A DNA stretch of 64,000 nucleotides from Ricinus communis (GCF_019578655.1 NC_063261.1:4596446-4660445); one strand, 5' to 3'; shown: positions 1 through 11,378, counted from the stretch's first letter. Numbers and translations are program-made. The notes: generated from the sequence alone by a model not told the origin.

Positions 1-238
1 GATAGACACAAATTTACCTCCTCAGTGTCTTTTATATGAGCGTGATATTTAAATTCCTTTTTTTAACCTTTTAGGGCAATGTAGTGCCGATCTGGTTGGT
101 TGGAAACTTCTACGGTGCATGTTAGTGGTTTGATGAGCTGTCTAGCTCAGTTTAGGCTAGGATTGGGGACACCAGCTTCCGTTGGTTTGTGGCCATACTT
201 CCCTTGATCACTAGGAGAGTCGATCATACCTCGATTTA

Positions 239-2100
239 TGCTTTGCTGGAGAGATGGATGGATACGACACAACCTTTTGTACTCCTCTTGGTGAGCTGAC
301 TCTTTCTCCCCTTGCATTTTTGCTATCATCGGTATTGATTTCTCCAGCATGCCCATGTCTTTTGATGATTCAATCCACTATCGGTGTTTTGAGGCTCGAG
401 AGCGCTTCATCATTTACTTATTAGGGTTATCGCCGATATTCAAGAATGCAAGATGCATTGCTTACCAGTGCATCCTTGTCCACTACTGAGGCTTCATTCT
501 TAGAATGCTCGAGAGGTTGGCCAGATGGCTTAGGCTTTTTTAGTGTACCTTTTTGGTACGACTCTGCTTAACGACTTTGGAAACTCATTAAACCTTCACT
601 ATCTAGCACCTCTGCGCAACCTGGACCAGGTCTCTTCTTACAACTGGGGTCTGCGACCCTCAAGTACCTTTATCATTAGATGGAAGTTACTGTCTGTGGT
701 AGTAAGAGGATTTATGGTTTTTGGCATACGATCCACGTAAGTTATTCTGACTTCTTTTCTTTTAGTTCCTCTTATATAAATATTGTGTGTGCTGACTCCC
801 CGTTCTTGCAGGTTTGGGCCTTAGATATCGGCCTCTTGATGGGATCACAATGTATTTGCACCTTGCGAGCTTTTCCTTACTTGAGCTACTGGGGCTCGAG
901 CAGGACAGTCATATTGGTGTGGTCATAGGTTCACATGCACCGCATGTGGATCAACAGCCTGACCTAGGACATGGAAAGCATAATTCATTAGTTATATTCA
1001 TATTTTATTTATATCTTTTTTGCTTACCTTTTTCTAGTTTACAGATCCGGAATGATTGGCTTAGGGAGCGTAACCAGCGTGAGCCTTTTATATTGTCCGC
1101 AATCAACCTCGAGCAAAGAAGAATGCTGCTGGTAGGGCCTGCCTGTCGGGCTTGGTACCTCAGTGAGAGGGTTTATGGTTGGAAGCACAGTCCTAGCAGG
1201 CGTTGAGTTCCCTTATCTCCTCGACTTTCCATGTTTTGGATGACAGATCTTACTGGAGAGATGCTAGCAGAATGCTTGAATGGGTATGACGAGCTTGAGG
1301 ACTTCACCATCTGATCACGGCTGATCAATTATACCTCGTTCATCCCACAACTGTTGGGGACTTTACCCCTTAGTGATGACACCATTGTCCAAATATTCTC
1401 TCAGATTATTTGGAATTCTCTCTTTTTTATCATGTAATGCTCTTTTATTCACCCATTTATAGCTTGTCCGCTAGGCCCCTGCTATTCGCGAGCTGACTGA
1501 AGGACGGTCTTCTCAATGCACATGTATGTTACAAGCTCATCCGCTAGTGTGACTTCTAAGGCACCACCTACGTCTACGTCAGATGTGGTCCCTAGGGCTG
1601 TCTTATTCCCTCTTGATCCAATGGTTTTATACTAGAGCCCACTTGATGTGATAGAGCATCGTCTTGCTATGGATCAGTATTTCCCTCCAGAGTTCATCTA
1701 GAGCAATTGCACCCATGTAAGCTTTTTCTTCCCTTTTGCATTTTCATCTCTTTAGCTTTCCTAAAAATGTTAGTGACATATACAAATACAAGTTCAGATA
1801 GACTAGTTTGAGTACGTACATCGACTGGTTGGGGCCGCAAGGAGACAGTTCTTTGTCCTTGGCGAGGATTGGCAGGTAAGAACTAAGATAAAATTATAAA
1901 TTATGAAATGCATAATGTATGCATGAAATGTATGAAATATGCTAACTAGTTCTCTTTTTGGGTTTTTATCATAGGGACCATGAGGGACTGCCAGGTCAGT
2001 TAGATGACTAGCGGCATCAGCTTGACCCTCAGCAACGACGGATTGATACCTTGATTCTCCAATTGCCAGCCTTACAGACCTAAGGGATGGATGTTGAATC
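239..2100 (+). pseudogene. Plant mobile domain (PMD) protein, decayed
   Basis: Pieces in different frames match the plant mobile domain (aminotransferase-like PMD, PF10536; MAIL1/MAIN and transposon-borne relatives). Around 243-275 a LLERWMDTT piece is followed, one frame away, by PLGELTLSPLAFLL; this is the family signature of ERW...TF...GE(M/L)T.tL.DV. At 555-675, YLAPLRNLDQVSSYNWG continues in another frame as GSATLKYLYH, the conserved yLr.ld..ssY.WG.AtLa.lY block. A GTAAGT donor near 736 and a TTGCAG acceptor near 812 bracket a 75-bp putative intron, after which VWALDIG resembles the family's LLQ-WA-E segment. Weaker traces continue to about 2100, including a second acceptor-like site near 1045. 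Several frameshifts and stops mean it is not functional. It could derive from a Mutator-type or LTR element that captured a PMD gene. The N-terminal half is fairly secure; the part beyond 1300 is a guess. Confidence 0.55.
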
Positions 2101-2218
2101 GGATGGCAAGATGGATAGTCCGGGAGGGAACTTCGGCTTCTGACTTTCCTTTGCTTGTACTTCTTCTTTTTTTGATTGAATGTAAAACCTACCTTTGTGT
2201 AGACTTTTTATTTTTGAA

Positions 2219-4737
2219 AGTACATATTCCATTCTTGGATCTCGATTGCCCTCAGATTCTCATCAGGAAATTCCAGATCCCAAGGCTCGTCCCCTTCAGT
2301 CGCGTTATGGGCTAGAAACTCAGCCATAGCCCTACCCTTGACTACATTGTTAGTGATGCACTCGATGTCAAATTCTATTAGGAGCACCAATAATCTAGCC
2401 AACTTTCCTGTATGGGTGGAGTCTCAAATAAATATACTTCAAAGGGTCTATTTTTGAAATTGCTTACATCTTATAAGTTTGAAGTAGTGCCTCAAATTCC
2501 TTGTAGCCCATGCCATGGCTAGGCACGTCTTCTCCACGAGGTTGTACTTTGACTCGTAAGACAACAACTTCTTATTGAGGTAATAGACCACATGCTCCAC
2601 ATCGTTAGGCTCGCACTGTGCTACTATTGCCCCCACAGCTTTTTCCTCCAAGGCTAAGTATAGGATTAACGACTTGCCATCCTTCGGCGGCTTGAGTATT
2701 GGTGGCTTCATTAGGTATTTCTTGATTTTGTCGAAGGCCTCTTAACAATGTTCATCCCATATAACGAGATGATGTTTCCTTAAAAGTTTGAAGATGGGAT
2801 CATATACCATCGTGAGCTTGGAAATGAACTTGCTAATATATTGCAAACATCCCAGGAAACCTCTGACTTCTTTCTCTGTCTTCAACGCCTCTTAAAAGGC
2901 TTTGACCTTATCCGGGTCGATCTCAATATCCCTCTGACTCACTATGTGCCTTAGTAGCTTCCATGATGTAACTCCGAACACGCTTTTCTTCGGGTTGAGT
3001 CTTGGGTTATACCTTTCCACTCGTCCTAAGAACTTATCAAGAGCCTAAAATTGTCCTTCCCTTATTTTCGACTTTACCATCATGTCATCTACATACACCT
3101 CCACCTCTTTGTGCATCATGTCATGAAACAAAGTAGTGGCTACTCTCTGATAAGTTGCCCCCGCGTTCTTTAGTTCAAAAGGCATAACCTTGTAGCAGTA
3201 TGTCCGTCACTCGTTGATGAACGATGTCTTCAGCTTGTCCACTATTGCCGTCATAATCTGATTGTACACGGAGAACCCATCTATAAAGGAGAATATTACG
3301 TTCGAAGTAGCACTATCGATTATCACATCTATGTGATGAAGAGGAAAGTCATTCTTCGAGCATGCTTTATTCAAGTCCCGATAGTCCACACATCTGAACC
3401 TTACCATCCCTTTTCGAGACTGGAATAATATTTGCCAACCATTCAGGGTAGTCAACCACATTGAGAAAATTGGCTTTAACCTGCTTAGCAACCTCCTCCT
3501 ATATCTTCTTTGCTCATCCTGGCCTTAGTCTTCTCATCTTCAGCTTGACCGACTTGATGTGTGAATGAGTTGGGATGTGGTGCTCTACTATTTTCCTGTC
3601 TAGACTGGCATGTCATCGTAGGACCAAGCAAATACCTCTTTTCTTTTCTCAATTGTTTTTTCAGACTCCCTCACTTCCTTAGAAGTTATATCGTGAGATA
3701 TCAAAACATCTCAATTGTTTTTTCAGACTCCCTCACTTCCTTAGAAGTTATATCGTGAGATATCAAAACATTCCATGGATTTGCATCTATGCCTAAATTA
3801 AATGAATCAATTTGTATAGAATTAATGTCAAACATGCACATGTCATGATTATCAAAATGCACACTACCATTAGGAAAAATATCACATAAGTAAGCAAAGT
3901 CATTCATATCATTGATCTTGAAAAGAAAAGAAACATCATCCTTATAAATGTTGGACGTTATTGCATCATCATCATCATAGAATACCCCAATGATATTATT
4001 TTCAATTAGAGCAGCTAGCTCCTCTTGACTGATTCTTTTCGGCTAAGTGGCAAGCTCTTCCATCTTGGTGGTGACCTTTTTAGGAACTTCCTTGATACTC
4101 AGTTCAATCATCCTATCGATGATAAGGTTCTTGAAAATCTTGAACCCCGAACCTCAGTCCTAACTACACGAACAAGTTCGGGCTTTCCAAAGTAGAGCTT
4201 GAACTCCTAGACAAACACATCTTTTGGAGTCTTGCCCTTTGGTTTGCCCTCGTCTTCCTCCCTAGAATACCCCAAACCTCATTGAATCTTCTGACCTTTA
4301 AAGTCTGGTAGCTCCACAACACCCTACTAATTCTTTCCTAGCCCCATTCCAAGCATGAAGTTCATTTTCTTGAACATGTTGGCTACTTTAGGATCCATGT
4401 AGTCCTCATAGAGAACAACCACTTGGAATCTAGTAAGGGCATCCACCTTTTTGATAGCTTCCTAGATTATCAAGACGACCTTACCCCCTTCAGCGTGAAT
4501 AATGACAATCTCGCCTTCATGTAGGAATTTCACCTTCTGATGCACTATAAAAGGAACTCCTCCTTAGGCATGGAACCATGGCCTTCCCAATAACAGTGCA
4601 AAAGTTATTGGGATGTCTAGGACAGTAAACTCCACCCAGGATTCAATTGAACTCGTCTTCACTAGTGCTGAAAATGTCCTTTTTACGTCCCTTTTTGTCT
4701 CGTCATAGGCCTTTATGACCATGTCTGATGATTTTTA
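2219..4737 (-). pseudogene. Tat pol remnant: PR tail, RT, RNase H, aRNH start
   Basis: From high to low coordinate: 4737-4560 encodes the C-terminal half of the aspartic protease (RAYD-like KAYDETKR, then LLGRPWFH). About 3990-3700 encodes a PR-RT spacer also found in the right-hand copy. 3491-3000 is reverse transcriptase: CVDYRDLNKAC near 3390, then FSFIDGFSVYNQI, then the catalytic YVDD at 3095-3084. 2711-2448 is the RNase H segment (LYLALEEKAVGA, then HYF). 2402-2219 is the tether into the second RNase H (KGRAMAEFLA, EIQEWNMYF). The protease half with the catalytic D(S/D)GSA motif is missing, stops and frameshifts are frequent, and a 62-bp tandem duplication interrupts the spacer. It cannot make an active polyprotein. 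Confidence 0.85.
3647..3770. repeat. 62-bp perfect tandem duplication
   Basis: Two adjacent 62-bp units, 3647-3708 and 3709-3770, read identically. They lie in the PR-RT spacer of the left Tat element. The unit length is not a multiple of three, so the duplication also shifts the frame. Confidence 0.95.
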
Positions 4738-5265
4738 GCTTGGGCTTTCTATCAACAGGGGATAACGGGCCCGATGCGCATGCCATAATCTCTTAAAGCA
4801 TATTTAAATCAAATAGAGTGATGTTTCTCAATGTAAGCATAAAAACCTTCATATTTTGGGCCTAGGGCTTGGTTCCACATTTAGGCCAAGGCCTTTCAAT
4901 ATTTGGGCTTGAAACACTTGCAAGGAAGAACATCTCATATAGCAAGCAACAGGGTACCTAGGGGAGATTACTATGATCATTACAATAGGCTGAGTCTTAG
5001 AAGGCTCCCACAAACAAAAAGTGTTCTTCCTCGGCTCGTCTTCCTACTCAAGGGTCCATGCGATAAAGAAAATACACTCATTACTTGTGAGTGATGATAG
5101 CTAGTGTCGCAATTCTAGGATTCGAATGGAACTAAAGAACCACTAGCCGATGCCATCGAGGCTATCGAGAGTAATGTGTACAATGTGTGAAAGTGTAGTG
5201 ATCTAAGAATAATCTGTTAAATAATAAATTTAAATATAAACATACAATAGAATCAACTTTTATTA
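4738..5265 (-). other. Tat leader remnant; gag deleted
   Basis: About 530 bp lie between the primer binding site and the first recognisable protease codons. No gag domain or zinc knuckle is visible on the minus strand here, whereas the right-hand copy has gag over more than 1.5 kb. A 63-codon plus-strand frame at 4903-5094 has no family resemblance. I read the stretch as leader joined to pol by an internal deletion. Confidence 0.5.
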
Positions 5266-5283
5266 TCCCCAGTGGAGTCGCCA
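5266..5283 (-). other. Primer binding site (tRNA-Arg type)
   Basis: The minus strand reads TGGCGACTCCACTGGGGA immediately after the LTR end. TGGCGACTCC(G/A)CTGGGGA is the usual primer site of Tat/Ogre elements, attributed to tRNA-Arg. It fixes the orientation of the element and the inner edge of the LTR. Confidence 0.85.
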
Positions 5284-5286
5284 CTA

Positions 5287-7530
5287 TGGGCAATGGTTTC
5301 GAGCGTGCACCTAAGTGTCTTTAGCGACTACGGCACTATAAGGCTTTTCAACCTAATTAGGAACACGCTAGTTAATCACTAAGACTAGCGCAGAGATGGG
5401 AGTTGCCATCCGGATAATCACTGGGACACTTTTACTAATGAGTGGTGTTTCTCAGATTCCATAAGGAAGCTTATGCCACAGAGTCTAGAGATGGATCCGG
5501 AAGCTGACTTCCTTTTTTGTGTATATTAGTCTTTAAATTTATTATTTAACAAAATATTCCCTATAAATGCAAGCAATTTATACACAGGCATGCCAAAATA
5601 ACACACAATACACCTAAGTCTAGCCCATTTTATTCAAGCCCAGCCCATGTTTAAAGTTGCTAATCTAGCTTATTAACCAATTATATATACAGTCCGCGTA
5701 TTCTAGCCCAATTACTTGTTATGTGCACTTTGGATTCCAACCTTTAAGCCTAATGGACTACTTGTTATGAAAAGGCCCATTCACCCTAACTAAATTTAAA
5801 CCCTGGCTAAACATGCCAAAGCCCACTAGTCTACTTGGATTTTAGGGTTTTAGGCCTAGTTGAGGTTGATTAACCTATCAGATTACCAAATTTATGTTGG
5901 ATCAACTTTTAGCCCTAAGTCTATGTGGCCTTTATTAATCAATCAGTCACTTAATTATATATTGGGTTAACATATAATAAAGAAAAATAAAAAAAAAACA
6001 AAGCATAAAGAAAAACCCTAACTATTACAACCCGCCTACAACTACGATTGTGAAACTAGAAAGATCTAAAACTATATAGAGGCTGAGAATACATCGAAAT
6101 ATGCCAAAAAGTACATAAAAAATAAGGTGTCTGGCTTGATCAGCCAATCGGCTATGCATGAAGAGCCGATCGACTCTAGGGTCCTTAAGCAAGTTTCGAT
6201 CAGTTTTCCTTTGTTCACCAGTACAGTCTTGCACACTAGAGCTGATTTTTCACATGCACAAGTGCTAAAAATTAATTAGAATGAGATAAAATGGATAAAA
6301 AATAACAAAATAAAAGTTACAAAAGCCAAAAATATCCTAAATCACTAAAACCCTAAATCTTATAAACTAACCAAAGATTAGCAAAACAAAAAGAATCATG
6401 TTTTATTCAGGCTTAATTACTTAATCATATTAACTAATAGATCTAAATATTAACCCTACAAGATGTTTTTAATCAAATCTAAAACCCTAATGGGCAAAAC
6501 AACATATCTAAAAAAAACTTAGTTCTTAATATCAGATTCAAAATCCTATTTTTTATGCATATTAATAAAAAACCTAATCTAATCATATTTTTCAAAGATC
6601 AAAACCTTAATCATGCTTCTAAGAACAAATAATGTAAAGAAACACAAAAGAAATGAAAGAAGCAATTTTTATGATGGATGCAGATGTATGGTGGAAGGAA
6701 CCCTCAGGTTGTCACCATGGATGTTGCATCTACGAGTCTCAGGTGATGAGGATGCAGTTGAATAAAAGATTGGCTAGGAATCTAGAGCTGGATCTAGCGT
6801 TGTAAAATCTTCTGTCAATTGAAAAGAAATTTCCAAAAATGATCTTTCTTACGTGACTTGTTTCCTAAAATCACTCTTTTTTAAGTGGCTTGGATCTTCG
6901 AATATTAACTAAATTATTTTTATTTTCTTTTGATTTTCTCTTTTTTCTTCTTTCTCAGTGTTTCTTCTCTCTTAATCTCACTTACGGTCGAATTTTAATT
7001 CTTACCTCCTTTCTGAAACCTTAAACACTTCTTACTATTTATAGAGGTAGGGTTTTAAAGGAAACCCTAAAAAAATGGATAAATTTTAGGAAATATCGAT
7101 AAATATCCATTTTATTTATTTAAAACTTAAGTAACTATCGATAAAACAATGATTATCGTCAATGAAACCTTCTAGAATTTGTCTCGAAGTAAAATCATCC
7201 GAAAAAAAAGACATTGTAGTGTTAAAATCCAATTCGATCTATGAAGACCGATTGGCTATATAGAGCCGATAGGCTCTAACTAGAGGAAGTTTTGAAATTT
7301 GCATTTTAGTCCCTTTTTATAAAAATTACCGTTTTGACCCTCAAACTTAATTTTTTATGACAATTAGGTCCAAATTGATTTCAAAAAGATAATTCCAGCT
7401 AGATTGACCTCGACCCTAGCCTCTAATTCGCCTATTCTTCACCTCTAGAGACCCGAGAAACTAATAACTTTTATCATAAGGTTTTCTGTTTTTTCCTTCG
7501 ATATCTGGATTCGGAAAAGTGGTGCTGACA
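5287..7530 (-). repeat. 5' LTR of the left Tat element
   Basis: On the minus strand it begins TGTCAGCACC (ending at 7530) and finishes ...CATTGCCCA at 5287, four bases before the primer binding site. That gives 2,244 bp with TG...CA ends. A TATA-like stretch (ctatttatag) lies near 7037. The U5 part (about 5290-5540) is clearly similar to fragments at 9.9-10.1, 17.3-17.6 and 19.8-19.9 kb. Two blocks of a gccgatcggct-like motif lie at 6142-6177 and 7246-7277. The LTR is as large as those of Tat elements. Confidence 0.8.
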
Positions 7531-8240
7531 CATGGCATACCTAAAAGCATTGTTAATGATAGAGATGTTAAGTTTTTGAGTCATTTTTAGCATGTGATAT
7601 GGGGAAAGCTTGGTACTAAGTTGTTATTTTCTACTACATGTCACCCACAAACCGATAACCAAACTGAAGTAGTTAATAGGACTTTGATTACTTTGCTTAG
7701 GGCGATTTATTCAAAAGAATGTTAAGACTTGGGAGGATTGTTTACCATTTGTGGAGTTTGCATACAATAGGGCTATTCATAGTACTACACATTTCTCTCC
7801 ATTTGAGATTGTATATGGTTTTAATCCACTTCCTCCTATTGATTTGTTACTTTTACCCCTAATAAGTTTGTGAGTATTGATGCAAGTACTAAGGTAGATT
7901 TGGTGCACAAGCTACATAAGCAAGTCAAGGAGAGGATTGAAAAGCAAAATGCTAAAGTAGCTATCATGTCAATAAGGGAAGAAAGCCTATGATATTTCAA
8001 CCTAGTGATTCAGTTTGGGTGCACTTTCACAAGAAGAGATTTCCACATCAAAGGAAGTCTAAGTTGAACCCAAGGGGAGATGGTCCTTTTTAAGTGCTTG
8101 AAAAGATCAATGATAATGCTTATAAAGTGGACCTTCCATGTGAGTATAATGTTAGTGCTACCTTTAATACTGTTTATTTGAGTCCTTTTGATGTAGGTGA
8201 TGGTCTAGATTCGAGGACGAATCCTTTTGAGAAGAGGGGA
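7531..8240 (+). pseudogene. Chromovirus-like integrase fragment
   Basis: The frame opens with HGIPKSIVNDRDVKFLSHF, the integrase core around its second catalytic Asp region. It continues with HPQTD and NRTL motifs in a neighbouring frame, then [24 protein letters not shown], the GPY/F-side region, and finally 8094-8240 encodes LEKINDNAYKVDLP...SPFDVGDGLDSRTNPF. Several stops and frameshifts (for example just after the first SHF, and between 7860 and 8090) make it non-functional. The N-terminal HHCC finger and first catalytic Asp are absent because the upstream part is lost. Confidence 0.85.
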
Positions 8241-8241
8241 A

Positions 8242-9162
8242 TGATATGGACTAACCATCATCACAAGGATTTTATGAAGATGGACTTGAACAAGATGAGC
8301 AAGAGCATGTAAGAGTTCGGCCAAACCTTCAAGCCTAAGATCAAAGTCAAGGTATTTAGGCCAAAGACCCAATACAATTAGTTCAAGGCCTAATAATTAG
8401 ATCAAGATCCAAGAACTATCAACAAGCCTTAATTCAACATATGCAAGACCTTGTGAATTCGGCCCAAGAGGAATTACAAGGAGTTCAAGGCTTTAGTTCA
8501 AGTGAAAGTCCAACTCAACTTAATGTACTACAAGTCCAAGTGTTCAATGGGCTTAGTTAATCTTTTATTCGGGCTCAAGAAGACCAAAGTTGTTGATTTG
8601 GAGCATATGAAGACTTTGGGCCTAACTTAGCTTATGTTTTATGGCCCATATGCATAACCTAAGTAAATTAAGATTTCTTTACTTAAGTTGGGCGGGTACA
8701 CAAGTTATTTGCCCTAGTTAGGACTTTGTTTTACTTATCTCTTTTTATTAGAAAAGTTATCTTTATCCTAGATAAGATGTAAATCCTTATTAGTTAAGAT
8801 TTAGAGTTTTCTAAAGCTTATATAAGACTAGTACGAATTTTGATTTGTGGAGTTGAGTTGAGTTTGAATGATAATTGGTTATTAAACCTAAAAGTTGTTT
8901 TGCTTTTGTCTTTGTGTTCTTTTGTAGAATACATGCTTAAGAAATATTCAAGTAGATTTTTCATCTTCTTATGGAGTGTTCTGAAATTGGAAATTAGGAA
9001 CAAGTTTTCTAAATTCTAATTCTTAATCATCTTTCTAAGTAATCTATTTTCTAATCTTTCTTAGGGGTGGAACCGAATTGTTCTTAGGGATTTTCATGTT
9101 AATATATTAGTGTCTACAATTCAAAAGGGGTTCTCAAACTTACTTATGGAGGTTCCATATCA
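8242..9162 (+). repeat. 3' LTR of the chromovirus-like element
   Basis: It starts TGATATGGA right after the polypurine tract and ends TCCATATCA, so the termini form a perfect 9-bp inverted repeat (921 bp). No primer binding site follows, which agrees with a 3' LTR. A tataaga stretch near 8820 may be the LTR TATA element. Confidence 0.8.
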
Positions 9163-9480
9163 TTTGTCCTTTTTACATGTATGATCATTGTTTTGAGGCA
9201 TTTTTGAACTCAGTTCCCTGAAAAACTCTGAGAAAACCACCAAAAAACTATTGCATGAAAAAGCCATAGAGCTGCTCGGTTCTGCCCCAGTGCTGGGTGG
9301 CACTTCATCCCTGGCTCCCAGTTTTGTGCAATTTTGACAGCTTCGCTCTTTTAGTCAATTTTTTTAGCTAGTTTTTGCTTATCCTTGAGTTTATAGATGT
9401 AATTTTGTCATTTTCTTGCTTTTTTGCTTTCTTTTGTATTTTTGTAAACTGTAAAATAATAGACAAATATCTGCTTGATG
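9163..9480. other. Unassigned spacer with a C+G-rich patch
   Basis: No coding or transposon terminus is recognised. The patch 9270-9330 is noticeably C+G-richer than its surroundings and repeats gctgg/ctggct-like words. A 13-A run follows near 9490. It may be part of the LTR of another element. Confidence 0.4.
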
Positions 9481-10110
9481 GGTGATTGCAAAAAAAAAAA
9501 AAACACATATAGATTTAAACCTAAAATTGGACCTTAGCATGCAATTAGTAGCCCATTAGGTTAAGAAGATGTAACTTGGACCTAATTATAAAATGTAACT
9601 AGACTTAGATGGGCTTTTTCATATTTAATTAATAAACTGACCCATCTAGACTTAGAAAATTAAAATATGCTTTAGCGTGCAAGAAGTAGCCCATTTAGGA
9701 TTAAAGGCTGGTAAGTTTGGACTTAAATAAAGTAAAAATGGGCTAGAATAAGTGGGTTTTTTGCATGTAATTGAGTAGTTAACTATATTAAATAATAAGA
9801 TGGAATTAGGCCAGTGTAAAAATATTATGTTGCATTTGTAGAGAATAGACTATTAACTAATAAAATTAAAGGTTAGAATACACAATTACAAAAATTAGTT
9901 TCCAGATCAATCTCTAAATATAGCGATGCTTTCTTAAGAAATCTAGTTATGCCACACAATTAGAAGAAGTGTCACGGTGATTACCCGGAGGCAACTTCCT
10001 TTCTTTGCGCTAGTCTCTATGACTAGATAGCAATGATCTCAATTAAGTTGAAAAGTCTTACAAGGTCACTGTCACTAAAAACACTTGGGTGCACGCCCAG
10101 AACCGCCACC
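9481..10110 (+). repeat. Tat LTR fragment (R/U5 side), plus orientation
   Basis: The sequence after 9910 aligns by eye with the reverse complement of 5290-5560 and with 17316-17560: the gctagtctctatgactag word, aagttgaaaagtctta, then cacttgggtgcacgccc, ending near ccacccaca. The part before it has the same agcccattaggttaa-type text as 59.3-59.5 kb. No internal region or PBS follows, so it is a fragment. Confidence 0.65.
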
Positions 10111-10632
10111 CACACCTAGTCCTTAAATCTACTAGCTCAAGTTCTCTTAATCCAATAGTATCACTGTCCAAATGAGATAGTTCTCTAATTAGGGGCCTTA
10201 ACTCTAATCTGGCATCTTATCCAAAATGTCAACGCCCATATGAGATAACTCTTCCATCATAGATCTTATCTATAACAATGCCAAGTCTCATAAACATAAG
10301 CGAACAAAACTATGCTCGAATTAACACAACTCATATCATATCTCATAAACACTGGTGTACACATGGTCCTGATGTCGTCCACCAAATAGCATAATATGAT
10401 ATAATCTCATCCCAACATCATATCATATTAATTTATTGACATAAAGTAACATTAAACATCGCTAGCATCTATAATAATATAATATGAATAATAGCAATAA
10501 TATTAACAATAAGTAATATTACATGTAATAATAATATTTCAATAATATAGATAATTATATATTAATAATAATCATATATAAAAAAATTCACAGCATGATA
10601 AACATAATGCAAAGTGCTAGAGAAATTATGGT

Positions 10633-10672
10633 GGGACTTACTAGTATGTAGTGGGACTTACTAGTATGTATG
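10633..10672. repeat. 20-bp tandem duplication
   Basis: The word gtgggacttactagtatgta occurs twice in direct succession. Confidence 0.85.
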
Positions 10673-11259
10673 TAAATTATATAGTATCAATTTACAAAGC
10701 TGTCATAACCTCCAATCTACTGCCAAGACTTCGATTCAACTAGTTGGATCGTTGGAGAATCTAGAAATCATAATTAATGATCAATAAGTATATCTGCATA
10801 TATCAAATTTAACCTTAACACTAAACTCTTATAAGAAATTATGGGGTCAAGTCCTAATTCAAATTCTGCGTAGCTGATATCAATAGAATTTTTTTTTATA
10901 ATTTTGCAATATCCATAATTTTTAAAATTTAATTTTATTTAACTTTTAGAAATATTTTAGTAAATAAATATTTTCGGTATTAAATTAAACATTTAATAAA
11001 ATATTTTAGTAACCGATTAATATAAGTACCATTAATTTAATAATTTCAAATAATTATATTATATTAATTTTAAATAATTTCAAATATATAATTTTGTAAT
11101 TCTAAATAAATAAGTCAAATTTTATTTATATTAATTTTAATATGAATATATATTCTTAAATTATAAACGGACCTAAATTATATTAAAAATTGGTATTAAT
11201 GATTTTAATAAGTCTAAACTAGTGTCAATTTATGAGAGTAATAATCATTGGAGTGTATA

Positions 11260-11378
11260 TGATAATAATAATAATAATTATTATTATTATTATTTTATTA
11301 TTATAATAATAATTATTATAATTATTATTATTTTATTATTATAATAATAATTATTATAATTATTATTATTTTATTAAA
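11260..11378. repeat. AAT/ATT microsatellite with repeated hairpin units
   Basis: An (ATA/ATT)n tract in which runs of aat change to runs of att several times. It contains at least two copies of a roughly 50-bp higher-order unit (ttattattataataataatt...). Each switch is self-complementary and could fold into an AT hairpin. Confidence 0.85.

Larger units (their letters stand above)
2219..7530 (-). mobile_element. Ty3/gypsy Tat-type retrotransposon, 3'-truncated
   Basis: A minus-strand LTR retrotransposon. Reading down in coordinate it has a 5' LTR (7530-5287), a primer binding site (5283-5266), a leader, a protease remnant, reverse transcriptase, RNase H, and the start of a second RNase H (about 2402-2219), where it breaks against the PMD pseudogene. 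The second RNase H region, and its match to the middle copy at 17.9-19.8 kb that continues into integrase, place it in the Tat lineage (Ogre/Tat/Retand group). Gag is missing: the leader joins the protease directly near 4740. Integrase and the 3' LTR are also absent. The 5' LTR end (TGTCAGCACCAC on the minus strand) abuts chromovirus integrase sequence at 7531, so this element appears to have inserted into that element. Confidence 0.85.
7531..9162 (+). mobile_element. Chromovirus-like Ty3/gypsy element, 5'-truncated
   Basis: The 3' part of a plus-strand gypsy element: integrase core and C-terminal domain, a polypurine tract (gagaagagggga, ending about 8240) and a 921-bp 3' LTR. The 5' part is missing because the left Tat LTR begins exactly where the readable integrase stops. 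The INT tail motif (DNAYKVDLP, then FNTVYLSPF, then DSRTNPF) is typical of plant chromoviruses; I do not assign it to a finer clade. Confidence 0.8.

Noticed and set aside
2091..2315. 74-codon plus-strand frame continuing the PMD gene
   Set aside because: Its second half crosses the junction near 2219 into antisense Tat sequence, so it is a chance fusion frame.
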